Assembly: GCF_900185725.1 (NCBI RefSeq)
Contig: NZ_FYAU01000029.1
Location: 186,001 to 250,000 of the forward strand
DNA length: 64,000 nucleotides
Direction of reading: 5' to 3'
Source of the DNA: Stappia sp. TSB10P1A
Lineage (GTDB): Bacteria > Pseudomonadota > Alphaproteobacteria > Rhizobiales > Stappiaceae
In this document: positions 18,362-30,347 of the stretch, one piece after another
Layout: every line of letters starts with the position of its first letter
Position numbering within the stretch: position 1 is the first letter of the stretch
Translations under genes and position numbers: made by a program
Notes under the pieces: model-generated
Database searches by the model: none
Seen by the model: only the letters and a program-made list of their open reading frames with translations
Told to the model about the DNA's origin: nothing

Positions 18362-18769
18362 ATGTCGATCTGGCCGATCCTGCAAGATGATCAACTCTCG
18401 CCTCGCGCGGCGGCGGTGATCGCGGATATCCGCGCCACCCGCAAGACGGATTTCATCAACAATTTCTGGCGCGTCCTTGCCAATGATCCGGCGCTTCTCG
18501 AGCGGACATGGGCGAGCCTGAAGGAGGTGATGGCCCCCGGCGCGCTCGACCCGCTCGTGAAGGAGATGCTCTACGTCGCTGTGTCGATCGCCAATGGTTG
18601 CGAGTATTGCATTCGCTCCCATACGACCGCAGCGCGCGCCAAGGGCATGAGCGAGGAGCAACTTGGCGAGTTGCTCGCCGTGGTCGGCATGGCCAGCGAG
18701 ACCAACCGCCTGGCGACCGGCCTCCAGGTACCCGTCGATCATGCCTTTCTCCCCGGCGAGACGGTCTGA
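18362..18769 (+). CDS. Carboxymuconolactone decarboxylase/AhpD-like protein (copy 2)
   Basis: 135-residue helical protein with the redox motif CEYCIRSHT (C-x-x-C-x-x-x-H) near residues 80-88, flanked by KEMLYVAVSIANG. It is only distantly similar to the copy at 15778, so it is unlikely to be a recent duplicate. Family members include AhpD-like peroxidase components and uncharacterised alkylhydroperoxidase-like proteins. It lies 52 bases after the Omp19-like gene on the same strand and may share its transcript. Confidence 0.85.
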   Translation: MSIWPILQDDQLSPRAAAVIADIRATRKTDFINNFWRVLANDPALLERTWASLKEVMAPGALDPLVKEMLYVAVSIANGCEYCIRSHTTAARAKGMSEEQLGELLAVVGMASETNRLATGLQVPVDHAFLPGETV

Positions 18770-18911
18770 GGCAGCGGGAGCCAGGCACTTGCCCTTGGCC
18801 GTACGCTCGGGCTATCCAGCGCAGGAGAGGCCCCTTGCGGGCAAGGGTTGCGTTTTCCAAAACCCGGCTCCACGGTCGGGTCTTTCACGGGCTGGTTTCA
18901 GGGACGGGTTG

Positions 18912-20075
18912 ATGGCTGCTACGCACCCGGACGGGCGAACAATTCCGCTCGCGCATACGGTCACGGGACGCTACGACGCGCTCGTGGCTGCCGGAGAAAT
19001 CGAGCGGGATCCGGCCCAGACCGAAGTTGCCGACGCCCTCGACCGGCTGAACGCGCTGCTGGCCGAGACCGGGCCCGCCTCCAAGAAGAGCGCTCTCGGC
19101 TGGCTGTTCGGCAAGCGCGGTGCCGCCAGGGCACCCGTCAGGGGGCTCTATGTCTGGGGCAAGGTCGGCCGCGGCAAGACCATGCTCATGGACCTGTTCT
19201 TCGATATCGCGATGATGAAGAAGAAGCGGCGGGTGCATTTCCATGAATTCATGGCGGACGTGCATGAGCGCGTCCATGCGGTCCGCGCCGCGATCCGGGA
19301 CGGCAGGCTCGCGGGCGATGATCCGATCCCTCCGGTGGCGGCGGATCTGGCCGCCGACACCCGTCTCCTGTGCTTCGACGAGTTCACGGTGACCGATATC
19401 GCCGATGCGATGATTCTCGGCCGTCTCTTCACGCGGCTGTTCGAATTGGGCGTGGTGGTGGTCGCGACGTCGAACGTGGCCCCTGACGACCTCTATCGCG
19501 ACGGGCTCAATCGGGGCCATTTCCTCGGCTTCGTCGACCTGCTCAAGACGCGCGTCGACGTGGTCTGCCTTGATGCGCGCACCGACTACCGCCTGGAGAA
19601 GCTTGCCGGCGCGCCGCTCTATCTGTCGCCGCTGGGCGCCGGCACCGAGCGGATGCTGGACGAACTCTGGCGCAAGCTCACCCATGGGCTTCCGGCGCAC
19701 GAGGAGGTGCTGGAGGTGAAGGGACGCAAGATCTCGGTGTCCCGCACAGCCGCCGGCGTTGCCCGCTTCACCTTTGCCGAACTGTGCGAGAAGCCGCTCG
19801 GCGCGGCGGACTATCAGCGCCTGGCACTCTCCTATCACACGTTCGTGCTGGAGGGCGTTCCGGTGATGGACCTGCCCCAGCGCAATGCCGCCAAGCGCTT
19901 CATCAACCTGGTGGATACGCTCTACAACAACCGCAACAAGCTGATCGTCTCCGCCGAGGCCGAACCCGAAGGGCTCTATCTCGCCTCCACCGGAACGGAG
20001 GCCTTCGAGTTCCAGCGCACGATCTCGCGTCTCGTCGAGATGCGGTCGCAGGCCTGGCTGAGCGAGCCGGCCTGA
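18912..20075 (+). CDS. zapE: Cell division protein ZapE (AFG1-like ATPase)
   Basis: P-loop ATPase of 387 residues of the AFG1/ZapE family; the E. coli member binds FtsZ and the mitochondrial member helps degrade or assemble respiratory subunits. Walker A is GLYVWGKVGRGKTML at about 78-92, Walker B is LLCFDEFTVTD, sensor 1 is VVVATSNVAP, and HFHEFM is the family motif. The ATG at 18912 fits the family N-terminus; longer in-frame starts overlap the AhpD-like gene. Placement before mdh-sucCDAB recurs in rhizobia, which hints at a link with respiratory metabolism. Confidence 0.95.
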   Translation: MAATHPDGRTIPLAHTVTGRYDALVAAGEIERDPAQTEVADALDRLNALLAETGPASKKSALGWLFGKRGAARAPVRGLYVWGKVGRGKTMLMDLFFDIAMMKKKRRVHFHEFMADVHERVHAVRAAIRDGRLAGDDPIPPVAADLAADTRLLCFDEFTVTDIADAMILGRLFTRLFELGVVVVATSNVAPDDLYRDGLNRGHFLGFVDLLKTRVDVVCLDARTDYRLEKLAGAPLYLSPLGAGTERMLDELWRKLTHGLPAHEEVLEVKGRKISVSRTAAGVARFTFAELCEKPLGAADYQRLALSYHTFVLEGVPVMDLPQRNAAKRFINLVDTLYNNRNKLIVSAEAEPEGLYLASTGTEAFEFQRTISRLVEMRSQAWLSEPA

Positions 20076-20092
20076 GGAAAACCGGCGCCTGA

Positions 20093-21181
<1,089 letters not shown>

Positions 21182-21191
21182 GGACGTTTTC

Positions 21192-21214
21192 ACGGGAGGC
21201 CGCTGGCCTCCCGT
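21192..21214 (+). terminator. Perfect hairpin between mdh and sucC
   Basis: ACGGGAGGCC and GGCCTCCCGT form a perfect 10-base-pair stem with a 3-base loop, starting 11 bases after the mdh stop. There is no T run behind it, so it may be a partial terminator, attenuator or mRNA-stability hairpin that tunes mdh against sucCD rather than a full stop. Confidence 0.5.
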
Positions 21215-21258
21215 CTCGCATCGGGCGAGCTCTGTCAAAACCATCCGGGGATAGACAC

Positions 21259-22458
21259 ATGAACATCCACGAATACCAGGCCAAAGAGGTTCTCAAGGCC
21301 TACGGCGCGCCGGTGGCCAAGGGCGTGGCCATCTTCTCGGCCGACGAGGCCGAGGCCGCTGCCAAGCAGCTTCCCGGCCCGCTCTGGGTCGTCAAGTCCC
21401 AGATCCATGCCGGCGGTCGCGGCAAGGGCAAGTTCAAGGAACTCGGTCCCGACGCCAAGGGCGGCGTTCGTCTCGCCTTCTCGCTGGACGAGGTGAAGTC
21501 GCACGCGGCCGAAATGCTCGGCAACACGCTGGTGACCAAGCAGACCGGCGCGGCCGGCAAGGTCGTCAACCGCCTCTATATCGAGGACGGCGCCGACATC
21601 GAGCGCGAGCTTTATCTCTCGATTCTCGTCGACCGCACCGTCGGCCGTCCGGCTTTCGTCGTTTCGACTGAAGGCGGCATGGACATCGAGGCCGTGGCCG
21701 AGGAGACGCCGGAGAAGATCCATACGCTTCCGATCGATCCGGACACGGGCGTGACCGAGGCCGATGCGGCCAAGCTCTGCGATGCGCTGGAGCTGACCGG
21801 TGTGGCGCGCGAGGACGGCATGACGCTGTTCCCGATCCTGCACAAGGCCTTCGTCGAGAAGGACATGAGCCTGCTTGAGGTCAACCCGCTGATCGTCATG
21901 AAGGACGGCCGCCTGCGCGTTCTCGACGCCAAGGTCTCCTTCGACGGCAACGCTCTCTTCCGCCATCCGGAGATCGTCGAACTGCGCGACATCACCGAGG
22001 AGGACGAGAAGGAAATCGAGGCCTCCAAGTACGACCTCGCCTATGTGGCGCTCGAGGGCGACATCGGCTGCATGGTCAATGGCGCTGGCCTTGCCATGGC
22101 GACCATGGACATCATCAAGCTCTACGGCGCCGAGCCGGCGAACTTCCTCGATGTCGGCGGTGGCGCCTCCAAGGAGAAGGTCACGGCCGCGTTCAAGATC
22201 ATCACCTCCGATCCGAACGTGAAGGGCATCCTGGTCAACATCTTCGGCGGCATCATGCGCTGCGACGTGATCGCGGAAGGCGTGCTGGCGGCGGTGAAGG
22301 AAGTCGGCCTCCAGGTGCCGCTCGTCGTTCGCCTGGAAGGTACCAATGTCGAACTCGGCAAGAAGATCATTTCCGAAAGCGGTCTCAACGTGATCGCCGC
22401 GGATGACCTCGACGACGCTGCTCAGAAGATCGTCAAGGCCGTGAAGGAGGCCGCCTGA
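21259..22458 (+). CDS. sucC: Succinyl-CoA synthetase beta subunit (ADP-forming)
   Basis: With SucD converts succinyl-CoA to succinate while making ATP. The 399 residues show the ATP-grasp fold with [12 protein letters not shown] at the start, [16 protein letters not shown] (nucleotide-binding), and the C-terminal CoA-ligase part with [15 protein letters not shown] and the sequence [12 protein letters not shown]. The stop overlaps the sucD start (TGATG), so the subunits are translationally coupled and made in equal amounts. Confidence 0.98.
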   Translation: MNIHEYQAKEVLKAYGAPVAKGVAIFSADEAEAAAKQLPGPLWVVKSQIHAGGRGKGKFKELGPDAKGGVRLAFSLDEVKSHAAEMLGNTLVTKQTGAAGKVVNRLYIEDGADIERELYLSILVDRTVGRPAFVVSTEGGMDIEAVAEETPEKIHTLPIDPDTGVTEADAAKLCDALELTGVAREDGMTLFPILHKAFVEKDMSLLEVNPLIVMKDGRLRVLDAKVSFDGNALFRHPEIVELRDITEEDEKEIEASKYDLAYVALEGDIGCMVNGAGLAMATMDIIKLYGAEPANFLDVGGGASKEKVTAAFKIITSDPNVKGILVNIFGGIMRCDVIAEGVLAAVKEVGLQVPLVVRLEGTNVELGKKIISESGLNVIAADDLDDAAQKIVKAVKEAA

Positions 22459-23366
22459 TGTCCATTCTCGTCAACAAAGACACCAAGGTCATCGTCCAGG
22501 GCCTGACCGGCAAGACCGGTACGTTCCACACGGAGCAGGCTCTGGCCTATTACGGCACCAAGATGGTCGCCGGCGTTCATCCCAAGAAGGGCGGCGAAAG
22601 CTGGACTTCGGGGGTTGATGCGGCCGCTTCGCTGCCGATCTTCGCCAGCGTCGGCGAGGCCAAGGAAGCGACCGGTGCCGATGCATCGGTGATCTACGTG
22701 CCGCCGGCAGGTGCGGGCGCTGCGATCATCGAGGCGATCGAGGCGGAAGTGCCGCTCATCGTCTGCATCACGGAAGGAATTCCGGTCGCCGACATGGTCA
22801 AGGTCAAGGCCCGGCTGGAGAAGTCCAAGTCGCGCCTGCTTGGCCCGAACTGCCCGGGCGTCCTGACGCCGGAAGAGTGCAAGATCGGCATCATGCCGGG
22901 CTCCATCTTCAAGAAGGGCTCGGTCGGCGTCGTCTCGCGCTCCGGCACGCTGACCTATGAGGCGGTGTTCCAGACCTCGAACGCGGGCCTCGGCCAGACC
23001 ACGGCCGTCGGCATCGGCGGCGATCCGGTCAAGGGCACCGAGTTCATCGACATCCTGGAGATGTTCCTTGCCGACGACGCGACCAAGTCGATCATCATGA
23101 TCGGCGAGATCGGCGGTTCGGCCGAGGAAGAGGCCGCTCAGTTCCTCAAGGACGAGGCGAAGAAGGGCCGCAGCAAGCCGATGGCCGGCTTCATTGCGGG
23201 CCGTACGGCGCCTCCGGGCCGCACCATGGGCCATGCCGGTGCGGTCATCTCCGGCGGCAAGGGTGGTGCCGAGGACAAGATCGCGGCGATGGAAGAGGCG
23301 GGCATCCGCGTCTCCCCGTCACCGGCCAAGCTCGGCGAGACCCTGCTTGAGGTTCTCAAGGGCTGA
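22458..23366 (+). CDS. sucD: Succinyl-CoA synthetase alpha subunit
   Basis: 302-residue partner of SucC that carries the CoA-binding domain and the phosphorylated histidine. The N-terminal CoA-binding motif [15 protein letters not shown] and the active-site histidine in [12 protein letters not shown] (about residue 247) are present, as is the [10 protein letters not shown] segment. The ATG overlaps the sucC stop by one base. A 203-base gap with a large hairpin separates it from sucA. Confidence 0.98.
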   Translation: MSILVNKDTKVIVQGLTGKTGTFHTEQALAYYGTKMVAGVHPKKGGESWTSGVDAAASLPIFASVGEAKEATGADASVIYVPPAGAGAAIIEAIEAEVPLIVCITEGIPVADMVKVKARLEKSKSRLLGPNCPGVLTPEECKIGIMPGSIFKKGSVGVVSRSGTLTYEAVFQTSNAGLGQTTAVGIGGDPVKGTEFIDILEMFLADDATKSIIMIGEIGGSAEEEAAQFLKDEAKKGRSKPMAGFIAGRTAPPGRTMGHAGAVISGGKGGAEDKIAAMEEAGIRVSPSPAKLGETLLEVLKG

Positions 23367-23414
23367 TTTTTCGCGATAACCGGTTTTTTACCGAGTTCGC
23401 AGCCACATATGGAG

Positions 23415-23446
23415 CACGGGAGCTTCCCTCAAGGAAGTTTCCCGTG
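23415..23446 (+). promoter_or_regulatory. Long hairpin between sucD and sucA
   Basis: CACGGGA-g-CTTCC pairs with GGAAG-tt-TCCCGTG around a 5-base loop: twelve pairs interrupted by a small asymmetric internal loop. It starts 49 bases after sucD and lacks a T run. An AACCGGTT palindrome at 23378-23385 lies just before it. The region probably holds the sucA promoter or a processing/attenuation point separating sucCD from sucAB. Confidence 0.45.
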
Positions 23447-23569
23447 TACCGCTTTGAACAGGAGCGGCGCGGGACACGCATCGCGCTGCTTCATCCCACA
23501 TCCGTTTATCGGGGCGCTGCGTGAAAGGGCTCCCCTCAACAGGCGGGCGGGGGTAACCTCGCTATGGTG

Positions 23570-26554
23570 ATGGCTCGGCAGGACGCGAACAATGCCTTCG
23601 CGATGACGTCGTTTCTTTACGGCGGCAACGCAGCGTATATTGAAGATCTCTACGCGCGCTTCAAGGAAGATCCCGGCTCTCTCGACGAGACGTGGCGCGA
23701 CTTCTTCTCCAATCTGGCGGATGAAACGGCCGACGTTCTCAAGGAGGCGCGCGGCGCATCCTGGAAGCGTGCCGACTGGCCGCCGGTGGCCAGGGGCGAC
23801 CTCGTCAACGCCTTCGACGGCAACTGGGCGCCGGTGGAGAAGGCGATCGGCGACAAGCTGAAGGCAAAGGCGGAAGAGAGGGGAAAAGCCCTGACCGATG
23901 CCGACGTCCAGCAGCAGACGCGCGATTCCGTGCGCGCGCTGATGATGATCCGCGCCTATCGCATGCGCGGTCACCTGCACGCCGACCTCGATCCGCTGAA
24001 CCTCAAGGAGCAGATGGATCACGAGGAACTGCATCCCTCGTCCTACGGCTTTACCGAGGCCGACTGGGATCGCAAGATCTTCATCGACTACATGCTCGGC
24101 CTCGAATTCGCGACGCTTCGCGAGATGCTCGAGATCCTCAAGCGCACCTATTGCTCGACCCTCGGCGTCGAGTTCATGCACATCTCCAATCCGGCGGAGA
24201 AGGCGTGGATCCAGGAGCGCATCGAGGGGCCGGACAAGGAGATCGAGTTCACGCCGCGAGGCAAGAAGGCGATCCTCAACAAGCTGATCGAGGCCGAGGG
24301 CTTCGAGAAGTTCCTCGACGTCAAATACACCGGCACCAAGCGCTTCGGTCTTGACGGCGGTGAGGCGCTGCTTCCCGCGCTCGAACAGATCATCAAGCGC
24401 GGCGGTGCGCTTGGCGTCCAGGAGATCGTGCTCGGCATGGCCCATCGCGGCCGTCTCAACGTGCTCTCCCAGGTCATGGGCAAGCCGCTGCGGGCGATCT
24501 TCCACGAGTTCAAGGGCGGCTCCTTCGCCCCTGACGAGGTGGAGGGCTCGGGCGACGTCAAGTATCACCTCGGCGCCTCGTCGGACCGCGAGTTCGACGG
24601 CAACAAGGTGCACCTGTCGCTGACCGCCAATCCCTCGCATCTGGAGATCGTCGACCCGGTGGTGCTGGGCAAGGCGCGCGCCAAGCAGGACCAGCTTTCG
24701 GCGGTCAACGGCCACTGGGTCGAGACCACCGAAGTCGACCGCTCCAAGGTCCTGCCGCTGCTGCTGCATGGCGATGCGGCCTTCGCTGGCCAGGGCGTGG
24801 TCGCCGAGTGCTTCGGCCTCTCGGCGCTGCGCGGCCACCGGACCGGCGGGTCGATCCACTTCATCATCAACAACCAGATCGGGTTCACGACCAACCCGCG
24901 CTTCTCGCGGTCCTCGCCCTATCCCTCGGATGTGGCGAAGATGATCGAGGCGCCGATCTTCCACGTGAACGGCGACGATCCGGAAGCCGTGGTCTATGCG
25001 GCGAAGGTCGCGACGGAGTTCCGTCAACTCTTCGGCAAGCCGGTGGTGATCGACATGATCTGCTACCGCCGCTTCGGCCATAACGAGTCGGACGAGCCGG
25101 CGTTCACCCAGCCGATCATGTATCGCAAGATCCGCAGCCATCCGACGACGCTGCAGATCTATGCCGAGAAGCTGATCGGGGAAGGGGTGATCACCGCCGA
25201 GGAACTGGAGGCGATGCGCGCCGGTATGCGTGCCCGTCTCGACGAGGAGTTTGACGCCGGTCAGGCCTACAAGCCGAACAAGGCCGACTGGCTCGACGGC
25301 AAGTGGTCGGGCCTGAAGCAGGCTGAGGATCTCGACGATCCGCGGCGCGGCCAGACGGCGGTACCGACGGAAGACCTCAAGCTTGTCGGCAGCGCGCTGG
25401 CGCGGGTGCCCGAGGGCTTCAACATCCACCGCACGATCCGCCGCTTCCTCGACAATCGCGAGAAGATGTTCGACACCGGCGAGGGGATCGACTGGGCGAC
25501 CGCCGAGGCGCTGGCCTTCGGCACCCTGCTGCTGGAAGGCCATCCGGTGCGCCTGTCGGGCCAGGATTGCGAGCGCGGCACGTTCTCGCAGCGCCATTCG
25601 GTCCTCTACGACCAGGAGGACGAGCAGCGCTACATTCCGCTGAACCATCTGCGCGAGGGGCAGGCCCGCTACGAGGTCATCAATTCGATGCTCTCCGAGG
25701 AGGCCGTGCTCGGGTTCGAATACGGCTACACGCTGACGGAGCCGAACGCCCTGACCCTTTGGGAAGCCCAGTTCGGCGACTTCGCCAACGGCGCGCAGGT
25801 TGTCTTCGACCAGTTCCTGTCGTCGGGCGAACGCAAGTGGCTGCGCATGTCGGGTCTCGTCTGCCTGCTCCCGCACGGCTACGAGGGCCAGGGTCCCGAG
25901 CACTCCTCGGCGCGCCTGGAGCGCTTCCTGCAGATGTGCGCGGAAGACAACATGCAGGTCGCCAACTGCACCACGCCGGCGAACTACTTCCACATCCTGC
26001 GCCGGCAGTTGAAGCGCGACTTCCGCAAGCCCTTGATCCTGATGACGCCGAAGTCCCTGCTGCGGCACAAACGCGTGGTCAGCCGCCTCGACGAGTTCTC
26101 CGACGGGTCGGCGTTCCACCGCCTGCTGTGGGACGATGCGCAGCTCGAGGGCTACAGCGACATCAAGCTGAAGCCGGACAACAAGATCCGGCGCGTGGTC
26201 ATGTGTTCGGGCAAGGTCTACTATGACCTGTTCGAGGAGCGCGAGAAGCGCGGCATCGACGATGTCTATCTCCTGCGCGTCGAGCAGCTTTATCCGTTCC
26301 CGACCAAGGCGCTGGTCTCCGAGCTGTCGCGGTTCAAGGATGCGGACTTCGTCTGGTGCCAGGAAGAGCCGAAGAACATGGGCTCCTGGTTCTTCGTGCA
26401 GTCCTATCTGGACTGGGTGCTGAGCCAGATCAACGCAAAGCATCCGCGTCCGCGCTATGTCGGCCGCGCCGCCTCCGCGGCGACGGCGACGGGTCTGATG
26501 TCCAAGCACATGGCGCAGTTGCAGGCGTTCCTCGACGAGGCGTTTGCCGACTAG
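23570..26554 (+). CDS. sucA: 2-oxoglutarate dehydrogenase E1 component
   Basis: Thiamine-diphosphate enzyme that decarboxylates 2-oxoglutarate and passes the succinyl group to SucB lipoyl domains; 994 residues. Visible are the N-terminal SFLYGGNAAYIEDLYARF, the YRMRGHLHADLDPL segment, the GMAHRGRLNVL motif, the ThDP-binding GDAAFAGQG to NNQIGFTT stretch, and the C-terminal pyrimidine-domain SRFKDADFVWCQEEPKNMGSW region. I chose the ATG at 23570 (MARQDANNAF), the usual N-terminus of this family in rhizobia; an ATG two codons earlier (23564) is equally close to the GGGGG stretch and cannot be excluded. Confidence 0.97.
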   Translation: MARQDANNAFAMTSFLYGGNAAYIEDLYARFKEDPGSLDETWRDFFSNLADETADVLKEARGASWKRADWPPVARGDLVNAFDGNWAPVEKAIGDKLKAKAEERGKALTDADVQQQTRDSVRALMMIRAYRMRGHLHADLDPLNLKEQMDHEELHPSSYGFTEADWDRKIFIDYMLGLEFATLREMLEILKRTYCSTLGVEFMHISNPAEKAWIQERIEGPDKEIEFTPRGKKAILNKLIEAEGFEKFLDVKYTGTKRFGLDGGEALLPALEQIIKRGGALGVQEIVLGMAHRGRLNVLSQVMGKPLRAIFHEFKGGSFAPDEVEGSGDVKYHLGASSDREFDGNKVHLSLTANPSHLEIVDPVVLGKARAKQDQLSAVNGHWVETTEVDRSKVLPLLLHGDAAFAGQGVVAECFGLSALRGHRTGGSIHFIINNQIGFTTNPRFSRSSPYPSDVAKMIEAPIFHVNGDDPEAVVYAAKVATEFRQLFGKPVVIDMICYRRFGHNESDEPAFTQPIMYRKIRSHPTTLQIYAEKLIGEGVITAEELEAMRAGMRARLDEEFDAGQAYKPNKADWLDGKWSGLKQAEDLDDPRRGQTAVPTEDLKLVGSALARVPEGFNIHRTIRRFLDNREKMFDTGEGIDWATAEALAFGTLLLEGHPVRLSGQDCERGTFSQRHSVLYDQEDEQRYIPLNHLREGQARYEVINSMLSEEAVLGFEYGYTLTEPNALTLWEAQFGDFANGAQVVFDQFLSSGERKWLRMSGLVCLLPHGYEGQGPEHSSARLERFLQMCAEDNMQVANCTTPANYFHILRRQLKRDFRKPLILMTPKSLLRHKRVVSRLDEFSDGSAFHRLLWDDAQLEGYSDIKLKPDNKIRRVVMCSGKVYYDLFEEREKRGIDDVYLLRVEQLYPFPTKALVSELSRFKDADFVWCQEEPKNMGSWFFVQSYLDWVLSQINAKHPRPRYVGRAASAATATGLMSKHMAQLQAFLDEAFAD

Positions 26555-26686
26555 CCCTTCCGGCTCCCGGGCGCAGGTCCGGGAGCCGATACCGTCCCGG
26601 TCCAAAGCAGCCGGGGATGCCCGACTCCATCGCTCGCGCGGACGCGAGAACCTGCTCCGCGCCGCCACCGGAAAGAGATTTTGATC

Positions 26687-28213
<1,527 letters not shown>

Positions 28214-28298
28214 GTCCGAGCCGGGGCGGCGCGAACCGCGCCGTCCCGCGACACGTCGCGACGGTGCGGGCGCGCACCTGACCTCCGGGAGGGCGGCC

Positions 28299-28865
28299 AT
28301 GCGTGAGACAATCGCAAGATTGCAGGCGAACTGGGTCTATGGCGGCGCCCTCGCCGGGGTCGTGCTGCTCGTTCTGGCGCCGCTTCTGACCGCCGGCTGG
28401 CCTTGGGCCGAGGTACTCATCTTCCTGGGCCTGCCCGTCTACATGCTGCACCAGCTCGAGGAACATGACGGCGACCGGTTCCGCCGCTTCGTCAACGAGG
28501 TGATCGGCAAGGGGCGTGAGGTGCTGTCGGTCGCCGCCGTCTTCGTGATCAATGTCGGCGGGGTCTGGGGCACGATGGCGGTGACCCTGTGGTTGATGCG
28601 CGCCGTATCGCCGGGCTGGGGCCTGATCGGCGTCTATCTGCTGCTCGTCAACGCTGTCCTGCATATCGTACAGGCGGTTGCGCTGAGACGCTCCAACCCC
28701 GGCCTGGTGACGGCGACGGTGTTGTTCCTGCCGCTAGGGGCGCTTGCCTTCGGCGAGCTTGCCGGTGCGGCCAGCCCGGTTCAGCACGCGGTGTCCCTGG
28801 CGCTGGTGCTGGTGCTGCACGGTGCGATCGTTGTCAGCGTGCGCCGCCGGCTCGCGGGCGGCTAA
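28299..28865 (+). CDS. HXXEE-motif integral membrane protein
   Basis: 188-residue membrane protein with about five hydrophobic segments (20-40, 42-55, 85-110, 112-132, 140-160, 160-182). The motif HQLEEH after the second segment matches the HXXEE family, whose name comes from this metal-binding-like pattern; biochemical function is unknown. The ATG at 28299 has GGGAGGG 6 bases upstream; longer in-frame starts run back into sucB and are arginine-rich. It is followed by a LysE exporter after 18 bases and is probably co-transcribed with it, and may also be carried on sucAB read-through. Confidence 0.75.
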   Translation: MRETIARLQANWVYGGALAGVVLLVLAPLLTAGWPWAEVLIFLGLPVYMLHQLEEHDGDRFRRFVNEVIGKGREVLSVAAVFVINVGGVWGTMAVTLWLMRAVSPGWGLIGVYLLLVNAVLHIVQAVALRRSNPGLVTATVLFLPLGALAFGELAGAASPVQHAVSLALVLVLHGAIVVSVRRRLAGG

Positions 28866-28883
28866 AGTAACGGGAGGCGGATC

Positions 28884-29498
28884 ATGGGTTGGGAATTCCT
28901 GCTGACGGCACTGGTGGTGGTGCTCTCCCCAGGCACGGGTGTCGTCTACACGGTCGCGACCGGCCTTGCGCGTGGCCGCCTGCCGGGGATCGCCGCGGCC
29001 TTCGGTTGCACGCTCGGCATTCTGCCGGCGCTGATCGCCGCCACCTTCGGGCTCGCCGCGCTGTTGCACGCGAGCGCACTCGCCTTTCAGGTGCTGAAAT
29101 ATGCGGGCGCCGCCTATTTGTTCTATCTCGCCTGGCAGGCGCTCAGGAATGCTGGACCGCTGGCCTTCGACCGTGACACCTCCGGGCCTGCGGACCTGGT
29201 TGCGGTGGCGCGGACGGGCTTTCTGATCAATATGCTCAACCCGAAGCTCTCGCTGTTCTTCCTCGCCTTCCTGCCGCAGTTTTTGGCCCCGGGGCAGGGG
29301 GCAGTGGAACTGCAGATCCTGTCCATGGGCTCCGTCTTCATGGGGCTGACGCTGGTGGCGTTCATCGGTTACGGCGTCTTTGCGGCGGCCGTTGGTGCCC
29401 GTGCGCTGCGCAGCAGGCAGGTGATGGCCTGGATGAGCCGGACGGTTGCGGTCGCCTTTGCCGGTTTCGGCGCTAGGCTCGCTCTGGCGGAGCGCTGA
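28884..29498 (+). CDS. LysE family amino-acid/metabolite exporter (copy 1)
   Basis: Inner-membrane exporter of 204 residues in the LysE/RhtB family. Typical signs are the N-terminal helix ending LSPGTGVVYTVATGLARGRLPG (the PGP-like motif is SPGTG here), LKYAGAAYLFYLAWQA in the middle, and FLINMLNPKLSLFFLAFLPQF, the family signature. The substrate is unknown; members export basic amino acids, threonine, homoserine or unrelated metabolites. A strong GGGAGG precedes the ATG. A second, different LysE gene is at 53041 between recF and gyrB. Confidence 0.88.
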   Translation: MGWEFLLTALVVVLSPGTGVVYTVATGLARGRLPGIAAAFGCTLGILPALIAATFGLAALLHASALAFQVLKYAGAAYLFYLAWQALRNAGPLAFDRDTSGPADLVAVARTGFLINMLNPKLSLFFLAFLPQFLAPGQGAVELQILSMGSVFMGLTLVAFIGYGVFAAAVGARALRSRQVMAWMSRTVAVAFAGFGARLALAER

Positions 29499-29532
29499 TC
29501 TGGTGACGCAGGTATCTTGAACGGAGAGGCCG

Positions 29533-30291
29533 ATGACCGAAACCGTCATGATCGTGACAGGCAGCAGCCGCGGCATTGGCGCTGCGACGGCCATTCGCCT
29601 CGCCGCTACCGGCTCAACGATCCTCTTGACCTATGTCGCCAATCCTGAGCGCGCCGATGACGTCGTCTCGGCGATCGAGGCGGGTGGCGGCCGGGCAAAA
29701 GCGATCAGGGCGGATGTCGCGAACGAGGACGATTGCCTGAGAACCTTTGCCGAGGCGGACAGGATCGGCCGGCTGACCGGGCTGGTGAACAATGCCGGTG
29801 TGGTCGACGTTGCCGCGCGGCTGACGGACATGTCCTTTGCCCGGCTGCGGCGCATCTTCGATATCAACGTGCTGGGCACGATCCTGTGTTCCCGCGAGGC
29901 GGTGCGCCGCATGTCGACCGCTCATGGCGGTAAGGGCGGGGCCATCGTCAACGTGTCGTCGGCCTCTGCCAAGATCGGCTCGCCGGCGCAATATATCGAC
30001 TATGCCGCCGCCAAAGGGGCGATCGACACGTTCACGGTGGGCCTTGCCAAGGAAGTGGCCGCCGAGGGCGTGCGGGTCAATGCGGTGCGTCCGGGCATCA
30101 TCGAGACGGAAATCCACGCTTCGGGAGGCGATCCCGACCGGGCGACGCGCGTGGCGGCCGAGCTGCCGATGCGCCGGGCCGGACGGGCCGAGGAATGCGC
30201 CGAGGCGATTGCCTGGCTGTTGTCGGACGCCGCGAGCTACACGACGGGCGCGATCCTGGACGTGTCCGGCGGTCGCTCGATCCTCCCTTGA
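29533..30291 (+). CDS. SDR family oxidoreductase
   Basis: Classical short-chain dehydrogenase/reductase of 252 residues. The cofactor motif is [12 protein letters not shown], the NNAG motif is present, and the catalytic set is Ser in VNVSSASAK with YAAAK (Tyr and Lys). After the TGSSRG, the ANPERAD segment suggests NADP preference, but this is a weak inference. Substrate unknown. It sits 34 bases after the LysE gene and 56 bases before lpdA on the same strand. Confidence 0.88.
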   Translation: MTETVMIVTGSSRGIGAATAIRLAATGSTILLTYVANPERADDVVSAIEAGGGRAKAIRADVANEDDCLRTFAEADRIGRLTGLVNNAGVVDVAARLTDMSFARLRRIFDINVLGTILCSREAVRRMSTAHGGKGGAIVNVSSASAKIGSPAQYIDYAAAKGAIDTFTVGLAKEVAAEGVRVNAVRPGIIETEIHASGGDPDRATRVAAELPMRRAGRAEECAEAIAWLLSDAASYTTGAILDVSGGRSILP

Positions 30292-30347
30292 GTCAGGAAA
30301 CATGGCAGCGGACGCTGCCGGAACGAACGCAACAAGAGGCGAATGCT

